Assembly (NCBI RefSeq): GCF_030161395.1
Contig: NZ_BSST01000001.1
Location: 682,001-746,000 of the forward strand
Direction: 5' to 3'
From: Thalassotalea insulae
GTDB lineage: Bacteria; Pseudomonadota; Gammaproteobacteria; Enterobacterales; Alteromonadaceae
DNA: 64,000 nucleotides
In this document: positions 41,831 through 50,096 of the stretch, in pieces
Layout: every line of letters starts with the position of its first letter
How positions within the stretch are numbered: position 1 is the first letter of the stretch
Notes under the pieces: model-generated
What the model was told of the DNA's origin: nothing
Database searches by the model: none
What the model saw: only the letters and a program-made list of their open reading frames with translations
Made by a program: the position numbers and the translations under genes

Positions 41831-44359
41831 TTATTGATAGCTCTGTGCAATCGACATTAGCTTAATCTTTTCTGGCAATAAAGAAACTTCTGCTTCACTT
41901 AACTCACCAACAGCGAGACTAACTTGCTTTTCACGCCCTGGTAATAAATCAAAGAAGTTATCCGACCAATTTCCGCTATAGCCCTCAAGCGAAACATAAA
42001 CCTGACGCGCTAAGCTATTCGCACGAACAGTTAGCTGTAACTCTCCCTGATGATAACGACAGTGACAGTGAAATTCCGGCAATTTCAACGCCAAGTCTTT
42101 GGTACAAGCAAAATAGTGAAATGCTTCACTTATCGGTTGGTTAAATGTATCAACCAAACTAAGCTCAGCAACAAAGACAAGGTTAGTTATATCCTGACCG
42201 GCGACTAAAGCCGCAACAGACTGTGAGTTCACTTGGCTAACCGCTAATTGAGGCACAACTACCTGCTCACTGCGGGAATATAAAACCTCTCCGTCCAAGG
42301 TTAATACTCGCTCCGTCAACTGACATTTTGTTGCCGTTAACGCGTCGGACACAATATTCGTCAATAACTGCCCGTCTTGCTGATCAATAAATACCGTGAT
42401 TGGCGCAAAGCTACGTTTCGCTTGATAATGCAAGGCTTTCCAGCGGCCGTAATAATCAATGCCTGACCAGGAAGCCACCGGCCAGCAATCATTAAATTGC
42501 CAGTACAGACTTCCCATACAAAATGGCATAGCAGAGCGGTGTGCCTCAAACGCAACTTTCATTCCCAATCCCTGTTGCACCTGGCTTAAATATAGAAAAT
42601 ATTCAAAGTCTTTTGGCTCACGATACTCTTGTTGCATATATTGCTTGATTAAGCTGTTACCACGAGGATGCTTTTGATGGGTTTTCATCACCTTGGAGTC
42701 TAACTGCCAGTCTTGTTCACTGCTGTAATTTTTGACCGAGGCGAGCAAGGGAAACGACTGAAAACCAAATTCACTCATAAAACGAGGCACACGGTTTTTA
42801 AACTCGCTAAAAGGTTCTTCGCCATGCCAGACGCCCCAGTAATGATTATCTCCCCGGTTGTCATCGGCTTTGTTTTCCCAAAAACCTATCGGTGATGATG
42901 AAAAATAAAAACGTTGCTCATCCAGATCAGCCACCAACTCAGGCAAAACAGATTTAAACAACAAGTCATAGTCTTGTTTTAAGCGTTGATATAGTTCATC
43001 AGAGTAATTAAAGGTTTCTGGCCATTGCCAAAATTCGATGCCCATTTCCGTTTCATTATTACCGCACCATAGCGCTAAGCAAGCATGATTTCGTAAGCGT
43101 TTCATATTGTAAGTGACTTCCTGTTTAACATTTTCGATGAAGTCACTGTCGCCCGGATATAAACTGCAGGCAAACATAAAGTCCTGCCAGATCAAAATGC
43201 CGTGCTGATCCGCTAAGCGATAAAATTCATCATTTTCATAGATGCCGCCGCCCCAAACTCGGAGCATATTCATATTTGCTGCAACGGCGTCTGTGAAAAT
43301 TTGCTGATATTTTTGCTCATTAACTCGCGGCAAAAAACTATCAGACGGAATATAGTTCGCCCCTTTCATAAAGGTGGGTACGCCGTTAACCTTAAGATAA
43401 AACGACTCACCATGTTGATCTGGTTGATTCACCACTTCTATGGTTCTAACACCGATATCCAATAACTGGCTATCAATAACCTGTCCATTATCAGCAAGCT
43501 CAACTTCAAACTGATATAAAAATGGCTCGCCGAGGCCATTTGGCCACCACAGCTTAGGATGCTCTATGTTAAGCGACAGTTGAAAGGTTTGTTGCTCTGC
43601 ACTAACTAGTGAAATTTGCGCAGTGATACCATCAATATTCAAACAACTGACGGTAAGCTGCCCGCTAAATGCCTGATAATTTTGTAAACTAATATCAAAG
43701 CTCAGCTTAGCAACTTCTTCAGATACTTGTATTTGCTTAACATTAACGTTTTCTATCCGTGCTTTCTCTATGCCCTGTAATTTTATCTTGCGCCAGATGC
43801 CAGAAGTCACAAAGCGCGGGCCCCAGTCCCAGCCATAATGATACGGTGCTTTACGGGTGAAAACGCTTAGCCGTTCCTGTGATTTATCGTTCTCTGCCGG
43901 ATAGGTAAAACCATTACGGTTAAACGTCGGCATCACTTCATTAATGGGTGAGCGAAATTCTAGCCTTAGTTCATTTTCACCAGGCTCTAACCATTGCTTA
44001 CACCCGATTCGATAACCGACAAACATATTATCATTACGATGAATCAAGTGATTATTAAGATAAACCTGACAATAAGTATCAAGGCCATCGATCACCAACT
44101 CAACTTCATCTAAAGCCAGTAAGGCCTGTGTAACATTAAACTGCTTACGGTAATGCCAGTCCTGATGTTCAATCCATTGTAACTGCGCTTCCTGATCGCG
44201 ATAAAAAGGATCGCTAATAACACCGTTTTTCAGTAAATCGGTAAAATTACACCCTGGCACATTTGCAGGTAACCAATTTTCATCACCAGCTTGTCGAAAC
44301 TGCCACGATCCATTGAGGCATAACGTATTCGACATTTTTGAAACTTCATTATTTGGCAT
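41831..44359 (-). CDS. GH2 beta-mannosidase, cytoplasmic
   Basis: Removes the beta-1,4-mannose from the N-glycan core. 842 residues without a signal peptide. The GH2 layout is complete: jelly-roll (LNGSWQFRQAGDENWLPANVPG), sandwich domains, then the barrel. The acid/base is Glu436 (WCGNNETEMG) and the nucleophile Glu530 (FMSEFGFQSFP). WDWGPRFVTSGIWR and the W-N-rich start fit MndA-type beta-mannosidases. It heads unit A with a LacI-type operator 49 bp upstream. Its lack of a signal implies that mannosyl-GlcNAc reaches the cytoplasm intact. Confidence 0.94.
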   Translation of the reverse strand: MPNNEVSKMSNTLCLNGSWQFRQAGDENWLPANVPGCNFTDLLKNGVISDPFYRDQEAQLQWIEHQDWHYRKQFNVTQALLALDEVELVIDGLDTYCQVYLNNHLIHRNDNMFVGYRIGCKQWLEPGENELRLEFRSPINEVMPTFNRNGFTYPAENDKSQERLSVFTRKAPYHYGWDWGPRFVTSGIWRKIKLQGIEKARIENVNVKQIQVSEEVAKLSFDISLQNYQAFSGQLTVSCLNIDGITAQISLVSAEQQTFQLSLNIEHPKLWWPNGLGEPFLYQFEVELADNGQVIDSQLLDIGVRTIEVVNQPDQHGESFYLKVNGVPTFMKGANYIPSDSFLPRVNEQKYQQIFTDAVAANMNMLRVWGGGIYENDEFYRLADQHGILIWQDFMFACSLYPGDSDFIENVKQEVTYNMKRLRNHACLALWCGNNETEMGIEFWQWPETFNYSDELYQRLKQDYDLLFKSVLPELVADLDEQRFYFSSSPIGFWENKADDNRGDNHYWGVWHGEEPFSEFKNRVPRFMSEFGFQSFPLLASVKNYSSEQDWQLDSKVMKTHQKHPRGNSLIKQYMQQEYREPKDFEYFLYLSQVQQGLGMKVAFEAHRSAMPFCMGSLYWQFNDCWPVASWSGIDYYGRWKALHYQAKRSFAPITVFIDQQDGQLLTNIVSDALTATKCQLTERVLTLDGEVLYSRSEQVVVPQLAVSQVNSQSVAALVAGQDITNLVFVAELSLVDTFNQPISEAFHYFACTKDLALKLPEFHCHCRYHQGELQLTVRANSLARQVYVSLEGYSGNWSDNFFDLLPGREKQVSLAVGELSEAEVSLLPEKIKLMSIAQSYQ

Positions 44360-44407
44360 AGATAAATTACTTCACTGTTATATTTTTGCTCGTTCATCGC
44401 CAGCAAC

Positions 44408-44421
44408 TGCAATCGATTACA
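44408..44421. promoter_or_regulatory. LacI-type operator upstream of unit A
   Basis: TGCAATCGATTACA, identical to three other copies near units B and C. It has dyad symmetry around the central CG, the form usual for LacI-family sites. It lies 49 bp before the GH2 start. Confidence 0.82.
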
Positions 44422-44458
44422 AAACAAACGAATCGTGCAATAGCTAACCTTGCTTGAA

Positions 44459-45196
44459 CTAACTGTTTTGACTAACGTCCGCGTTGACTAACGCACGGAC
44501 TCTTAATGATTCAACACGTTCATTGATTAATACACTCGAATAGGCATGCAATGACAGCTTTGCCTTATCACTTGCTAAGTGCGCTAAAATATCACCGGCG
44601 TTTTCTGGCGCTACCCCGCCGGCAATGACTATTTCCATATGCTGCTGTGCTAAGTTCACCAGAGACTGCAACCGACTCATACCAGCTAATGCCCCCAATT
44701 GACTGCCCCAAGCCGTACCACTGGTTAACACGCGATCAACACCAAGGGTAATCAATTGCAACAATGCAGTTTTTTGCTCCGCTAGCGCATCAAACGCGCG
44801 GTGGATCCCTACTTGCAACGTTAAGCTTTTCGCTACTTCCACTAAATGTTTTATCGCGCTGATATTGAGTTCGCGGCCATTTTCACTTAGCACACCAAAA
44901 ACCACCCCGTCGGCACCAGCCTGAGCCGCTTGGTTAATCTGTTTTGTCATTAAGCTGATTTCCTGCGCGTTATAGCAAAAATCACCTGCCCGCGGCCGGA
45001 TCATCACCATCAGACCTGTGCATTGTCCCATGGCTTTTCGCGCTGTCATTATCGCGTCAATACTCGGTGTTAAGCCTTGTTGCGCCATCTCACTACAAAG
45101 TTCAATCCGTTGTCCGCCACCACGGATAACATTAGTAACATTGTGAAACAGCCGCTCCTGGTTATCACTGGCTAAGCAAATCTCAACAATATTCAT
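44459..45196 (-). CDS. CutC-family TIM-barrel protein
   Basis: 245 residues: EICLASDNQ at the start, then LMVMIRPRAGDFCYNAQEI, GADGVVFGVL, HRAFDAL and DRVLTSGTAWG. This is the CutC family, named for copper homeostasis in Escherichia coli, although its true role is uncertain. It follows GH85 with a 1-base overlap (TAATG), and is fourth in unit B. Close genetic coupling to an endo-glycosidase argues for a sugar-related role. No terminator separates it from unit A, so readthrough is likely. Confidence 0.88.
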   Translation of the reverse strand: MNIVEICLASDNQERLFHNVTNVIRGGGQRIELCSEMAQQGLTPSIDAIMTARKAMGQCTGLMVMIRPRAGDFCYNAQEISLMTKQINQAAQAGADGVVFGVLSENGRELNISAIKHLVEVAKSLTLQVGIHRAFDALAEQKTALLQLITLGVDRVLTSGTAWGSQLGALAGMSRLQSLVNLAQQHMEIVIAGGVAPENAGDILAHLASDKAKLSLHAYSSVLINERVESLRVRALVNADVSQNS

Positions 45197-46950
45197 TAGT
45201 CAATTGCCATCTCGCCAAGATTAGCTGAAAACTCACCACTGTTATGACCGTGAATAAGCAACCCAACTTTTTCAATGACCTTGCCCTGATAAGCAGACAA
45301 ATCAATGTTAGTGGTATGCCAGTTATTATCTTCGCTGCTTAGCGGAAATTTGATCTTGCCGTGTTCTGATATTTCCAACCACAGCCAAAGTGCCGGGGTA
45401 GCAACATTATGTTTGAAACTTACGGATAACTGATGTTCATGTCTAAGGGTAAAAGCAGTTTGATACAAAGGAATTGAGGCATATTCAACATTAGAGTTAG
45501 CACGCAATGCGAGTGAATTACCGCCAGAAAATGCCTGAGTAAAATCATAAAACACTGATACCGCATCACTGCCATCAATGGCAAATTGCCAGGTGGGCAA
45601 GATATCTTGCTGACTGACATCATGCCACTCTCCTTGGGTTTTCACGCCAGCTGAGGCCTTAAATAAGCCATGTCCGGTATTAAAACTGGTGGCAAATGGC
45701 AAACTCGTTAATGGCGATTTCGCTGGCACATACTGACCAATTCCCGGCCATTGGTCATCGAGATCTTGCTGCGCCAAATTACCATCTAAGCCAGCAAACA
45801 ATTGAGTTTCTGCACGATAAAAACGGCGATAATCCTGCTTATTGGTTTTAAAGTTACTCAATGCTGGAGTATTTGAGTTACCCGAAAAATTATAGTTAAC
45901 TGCACTGGCAAATAACGCGATGGAGCTTAGCCCTTTTTCTCCATTTTCAGGAAATAAGGCGGTTAGCCAGTCACTACGTTCAAATATCCGTTGAGCATTG
46001 CGAGCCGGCGATAAATCAGCGCCGAAGTATAACTGATAAGGGGAGCGATTAAGCGCTTTTGCCTGCTGGTGAGAATCATTCACCATCTGCTGATCCCACC
46101 AGTAATTAATAAACATCGCATCACTCATACGGCGATGTTTTTCCTGAAAGAATGGGCTGTTTTTAGCATTCAGTTCATTTTGCCAGCGCACTGAGCCATT
46201 GAGTAACATTGAATCATACCAGTGAATTTCCATGCCGTTTGGTGCTTTTTGGGTTAAATATTCCATAAAATGCTGCATTTTTTTTCCAAGCATTGCAGCA
46301 TTTTGATATTCAAACTGCTCCGTTAATACCTCACCTTTAGCATTTTTTACCCGAGTTAAATCAGTTTCAGGGTTAATTAACCAGCCATCAAAACCATAAT
46401 ATTGTGCGATAGCGACCAGTTTATCCGCGATAATGAAATTGCCCTCGGCATCTTGTTGTAATAACCGCTCAACCGTCGCCACGTCACCGCCATATTGTGC
46501 GACTGATAAATAAACCGTGCCGATAACTTTAACGCCATTACGATGAGCCGTTTCCACCCAAGGCCTTGCCGGCAAACTTACGGTTTCATTAGCCGTACCA
46601 GCAAACCAGTTCAACACATCGATGTGAGACCAATGGGTGAAGTTATAAAGATTAAACTTTTGCTGTTCGCCGATATAATTTGCCAAGTTATTCATGCCAT
46701 CAGGTGCGATCAGCACTTTCACCTTGCTATCAAGCTTAGATTCACTAAGGCTTAGCTGAGCAACAAAGCGCGGTTGCAAACTCACATGGGAAACATTGTT
46801 GCTATCTGCCCATTTAGACTCTGGCGTCCAAGTCTCAACCTGCGCCATGGTTAACGAAAATGGCGGACGATTCTGATTAATCTCGGCCCGGCCCACTTTT
46901 GAGAGCACTAACCAAACCAAAATAATGCAGTAAATCTGTGGTAACTTCAT
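45196..46950 (-). CDS. GH85 endo-beta-N-acetylglucosaminidase
   Basis: Cuts between the two GlcNAc residues of the N-glycan core, leaving one GlcNAc on the protein. 584 residues with a signal peptide (ILVWLVLSKVGRA). The catalytic pair is Asn193-x-Glu195 in GFDGWLINPETDL, the GH85 mark for substrate-assisted catalysis. Other typical parts are NFTHWSHIDVLNWF and MEIHWYDSML. A C-terminal beta-sandwich (about residues 430-584) follows, probably for carbohydrate binding. It is third in unit B. Confidence 0.94.
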   Translation of the reverse strand: MKLPQIYCIILVWLVLSKVGRAEINQNRPPFSLTMAQVETWTPESKWADSNNVSHVSLQPRFVAQLSLSESKLDSKVKVLIAPDGMNNLANYIGEQQKFNLYNFTHWSHIDVLNWFAGTANETVSLPARPWVETAHRNGVKVIGTVYLSVAQYGGDVATVERLLQQDAEGNFIIADKLVAIAQYYGFDGWLINPETDLTRVKNAKGEVLTEQFEYQNAAMLGKKMQHFMEYLTQKAPNGMEIHWYDSMLLNGSVRWQNELNAKNSPFFQEKHRRMSDAMFINYWWDQQMVNDSHQQAKALNRSPYQLYFGADLSPARNAQRIFERSDWLTALFPENGEKGLSSIALFASAVNYNFSGNSNTPALSNFKTNKQDYRRFYRAETQLFAGLDGNLAQQDLDDQWPGIGQYVPAKSPLTSLPFATSFNTGHGLFKASAGVKTQGEWHDVSQQDILPTWQFAIDGSDAVSVFYDFTQAFSGGNSLALRANSNVEYASIPLYQTAFTLRHEHQLSVSFKHNVATPALWLWLEISEHGKIKFPLSSEDNNWHTTNIDLSAYQGKVIEKVGLLIHGHNSGEFSANLGEMAID

Positions 46951-47121
46951 CGGTAACTATTATTCTCTTATCAATTTTATTCGTTTGTCTTCTGAGCACT
47001 GCCAAACAACAAACGAATACCATGAAAAAAGTAAGAAATAGTGTGCATGCAGCGTAGGATTGGTGTGTAAGGGAGACAATCTAAATACACACACACTATT
47101 TCTTAACAAACTAACATTTCA

Positions 47122-50016
47122 TTATAAATCTGGGCCTATCAGCTCAATTTCAGCAATTTGCATCAAGGTATCATCACCTTTATTTTTGGTGATATTGATA
47201 CGATAGCTGGTAAACGCAAAACCATTGCCCATTTCAAATAATTTACGCTCAAAGCGATTATCCCAAGACTCACCTACCCAAGAACTTAATGTCGTCCAGG
47301 TAGCGCCGCCATCGTTTGACCCTTGAATATTAAAGTTTTCCGGATCGCGGTTATCAGCATCATTGGCACTGGTGATAGCGATACTGCTGACAATTTTCGC
47401 TGCTGGTAAGTCAACTTGTACCCAAGCTGGATTTTCTTCTGTCGGTGCACCGGCCCAGTCGTTGTGATCTAACCATTTGGTATTAACGTCATCATCAAAC
47501 ACCTTCTCTTCCGATTCCGCGTCACCGATACGATTACGGGCAGTAATAGCCACTCCCGGCACGCTTGAATGGTCAATCGATGAATATTGCGGGCCGATTA
47601 GTTCAATTTCAGCCACCTGCATTAAGGTATCATCGCCTTTATTCTTCGTGATGTTAACCCGATAATAATTGAACGCGAGATCGTTGCTAAAGCTAAACTC
47701 TTTACGTTCAAAACGCGCATCAAAGCTTTCACCTAACCAGCTGGCTAATGGCATCCAGGTTTCACCATCATGTGATGCTTCAATATTGAAGTTTTCCGGA
47801 TCGCGATTATCAGCATCATTAGCGCTGGTTAAGGCTAACTTATTGACTGTAGCCGCTTGTGGTAGCTGTACTTGTACCCAAGAAGGGTCTTCTTCCGTTG
47901 GCGCACCCGCCCAATCGTTGTGATCTAACCATTTAGTATTTATATCACCGTCAAAGGCTTTAGTTTCTGCTTCACCGTCACCAATACGGTTACGGGCCGT
48001 CACGGTAACACCAGCGACCATTCCATGGTTAATATCAGGCAATTTAGGACCAATCAGTTCAATTTCACCGACCTGCATTAAGGTATCATCGCCTTTATTT
48101 TTGGTGATATTCAAACGATAAGAGCTATAAGCCAAGCTATTGCCAAAGTTAAACAACTTGCGTTCAAAACGCTCGTCGAATGACTCGCCTAACCAGCTCG
48201 CTAATGACGTCCAGGTTTGACCACCATCGTTTGAACCTTGAAGGTTAAAATTCTCTGGATCGCGATTATCAGCATCATTGGCACTGGTTAATCCTAAGAC
48301 GTTCACTGCCACCGCTTCTGCAAAATCAACCTGTACCCAAGATGGATCTTCTTCTGTCGGCGCACCCGCCCAGTCGTTGTGATCGAGCCATTTGGTTTCG
48401 GCGTTATTATCAAACGCCATCATTTCAGATTCTGCATCACCGATACGGTTACGCGCAGTCACTGTGATCCCCGCAGCATCAGTATGATCAGCACTCGCAT
48501 AGATAGGACCAACAAAGGCAATTTCCGCCAGCTGCATTAAGGTATCATCACCTTTGTTTTTCGTAATGTTTAATCGGTAATAGCTATATTCCAAACCGTT
48601 AGAGAAACGAAACTCTTTACGCTCAAAACGCTCGTCGAATGACTCGCCGATAAACTCGGCTAACTTAACCCAATGCTCACCATCATTAGAGGCAACAATA
48701 TTAAAGTTTTCCGGATCCCTGTTGTCAGCATCATTGGCACTGGTAATAAACAAGCTACTGACGGCATGCGGTTCAGCAAACTGCACTTGAAGCCATGACG
48801 GGTTTTCTTCACTTGGTGCTCCGCCCCAATCATTATGATCCAGCCACTTAGTATTGACATCACCATCAAACGCCATCATTTCAGATTCACCATCACTAAT
48901 ACGATTACGCGCAGTAATAATGGCACCTGCCATGTTCTCACTGGTGGTCACTTCCTGCATCGGGCCTGAAGAGCTTTGTTCATCAAACAAGGCTAATTCG
49001 ATATCCATTATATCGTCAGCGGTTAATCCAAAACCTTGTACTATTGGACTAGCGTTTAATGCATTATATAAAGGTTGGCGTAACGCCACTAAGGCATCCG
49101 GATTTCCAGCTAATGCTGCCTCAAGATTAGCATAGGCCGCAAATAGTGAAGCATTCTGATTATAGCCTTCTGCAAAGCTTGAAAATGCCCCATTGATGAA
49201 TGATAAGAATGCCGTATTATCTGACACATAAACATCATGACATTGCTCTTCATAGGTTGCATTACCATCATCATCTAATACCGGTTCATCGTTTTCATCG
49301 ACAATTGCCACGTCCTCACAGACATTATCAGTAATAAAATTATTAAAATCTTCTGCACTGACTAATTGTTCATTGAACACGTTAATATTATTAGCATTAA
49401 TACCTAATGCTTTCAGTACAATTGCTGAATATTCTGCCTGCGCCAATTCCAACAATTGCAAAGTCGAAACATTACGACCTTCAGCAATATCACGCTCAAT
49501 AAGTTTTGTCGCAAAAGTGGTTAAGACATTCGCGTGATAATTAGCGGCAGCTTCACCGTTAGCTCTGCTGGCATAAGGTACAGATAAGTAAGCTAAAGTA
49601 CTTAATTTAGTGCCGGCTATTGCCGCTCCAGAAATCGTACCGCCAGTGGCAGTATTACCACAATTGTCAGAGTCACAGACCATCATCGAATCGTTATCGG
49701 CAGTGATAGTCACTTTCACTATGCTGCTAATACCAAAACCAGGTTCGCCTTGAACTTCAAGATAATTCTCGCCATGGGCATCGGTCTGTGCATCACCACC
49801 AATGATAGTTAACTGTGAACCGTTTAATGCGGTGACGCTAACGTCGGCATAAGACAAAGTACCTTTTATTGCATTACCTGTAATACCCGCACTGGTAGTT
49901 TTAATCGTCACCGGAATACTTTCAGCCTTTGGATCATTGCTACCGCCACATCCACTAAGCATTCCTAGCATTAGTGCAGTAGAGATCGCGACTAATGAGA
50001 ATTTCGCGTTTTTCAT
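47122..50016 (-). CDS. Surface lipoprotein with four discoidin-like (F5/8) domains
   Basis: 964 residues. The lipobox is LSGC (Cys23), so it is probably outer-membrane anchored. Residues about 30-350 are an uncharacterised N-terminal region. Four tandem discoidin-type repeats follow at about 363-505, 514-657, 668-809 and 820-962. Each carries ITARNRIGDAESE, TKWLDHNDWAGAPTEE, SANDADNRDPENFN and NITKNKGDDTLMQ. It sits just after the TonB-dependent receptor, where a SusD would be in bacteroidetes, so it may capture glycan at the surface. A clear GAGGAA site precedes the ATG. Confidence 0.85.
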   Translation of the reverse strand: MKNAKFSLVAISTALMLGMLSGCGGSNDPKAESIPVTIKTTSAGITGNAIKGTLSYADVSVTALNGSQLTIIGGDAQTDAHGENYLEVQGEPGFGISSIVKVTITADNDSMMVCDSDNCGNTATGGTISGAAIAGTKLSTLAYLSVPYASRANGEAAANYHANVLTTFATKLIERDIAEGRNVSTLQLLELAQAEYSAIVLKALGINANNINVFNEQLVSAEDFNNFITDNVCEDVAIVDENDEPVLDDDGNATYEEQCHDVYVSDNTAFLSFINGAFSSFAEGYNQNASLFAAYANLEAALAGNPDALVALRQPLYNALNASPIVQGFGLTADDIMDIELALFDEQSSSGPMQEVTTSENMAGAIITARNRISDGESEMMAFDGDVNTKWLDHNDWGGAPSEENPSWLQVQFAEPHAVSSLFITSANDADNRDPENFNIVASNDGEHWVKLAEFIGESFDERFERKEFRFSNGLEYSYYRLNITKNKGDDTLMQLAEIAFVGPIYASADHTDAAGITVTARNRIGDAESEMMAFDNNAETKWLDHNDWAGAPTEEDPSWVQVDFAEAVAVNVLGLTSANDADNRDPENFNLQGSNDGGQTWTSLASWLGESFDERFERKLFNFGNSLAYSSYRLNITKNKGDDTLMQVGEIELIGPKLPDINHGMVAGVTVTARNRIGDGEAETKAFDGDINTKWLDHNDWAGAPTEEDPSWVQVQLPQAATVNKLALTSANDADNRDPENFNIEASHDGETWMPLASWLGESFDARFERKEFSFSNDLAFNYYRVNITKNKGDDTLMQVAEIELIGPQYSSIDHSSVPGVAITARNRIGDAESEEKVFDDDVNTKWLDHNDWAGAPTEENPAWVQVDLPAAKIVSSIAITSANDADNRDPENFNIQGSNDGGATWTTLSSWVGESWDNRFERKLFEMGNGFAFTSYRINITKNKGDDTLMQIAEIELIGPDL
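47131..48930 (-). repeat. Four tandem repeats of about 455 bp inside the lipoprotein gene
   Basis: Repeats lie at about 48502-48930, 48046-48477, 47590-48015 and 47131-47559. They encode near-identical discoidin-like domains, and the DNA is highly similar (for example the ATTATCAGCATCATTGGCAC region recurs). They can recombine with one another, giving length variation. Confidence 0.9.
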
Positions 50017-50056
50017 TGTTATTCCTCTTCTAAATTCGTGTTTATTGCTCTAGTTA

Positions 50057-50089
50057 AGGGCGTTTTTTTATCAACTGTTATTGCGCCCT
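50057..50089. other. Hairpin between the receptor and the lipoprotein gene
   Basis: AGGGCG (50057-50062) pairs with CGCCCT (50084-50089) around a 21-base loop that carries a run of T on the plus strand. It lies 7 bp past the receptor stop. It may partly end transcription, giving more receptor than lipoprotein, or protect the upstream mRNA. Confidence 0.45.
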
Positions 50090-50096
50090 ATTGAGA

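Noticed and set aside
46543..46755. Plus-strand ORFs inside the glycan enzymes
   Set aside because: They are shadows of the minus-strand glycosidase genes, with no ribosome sites and no protein-like composition.
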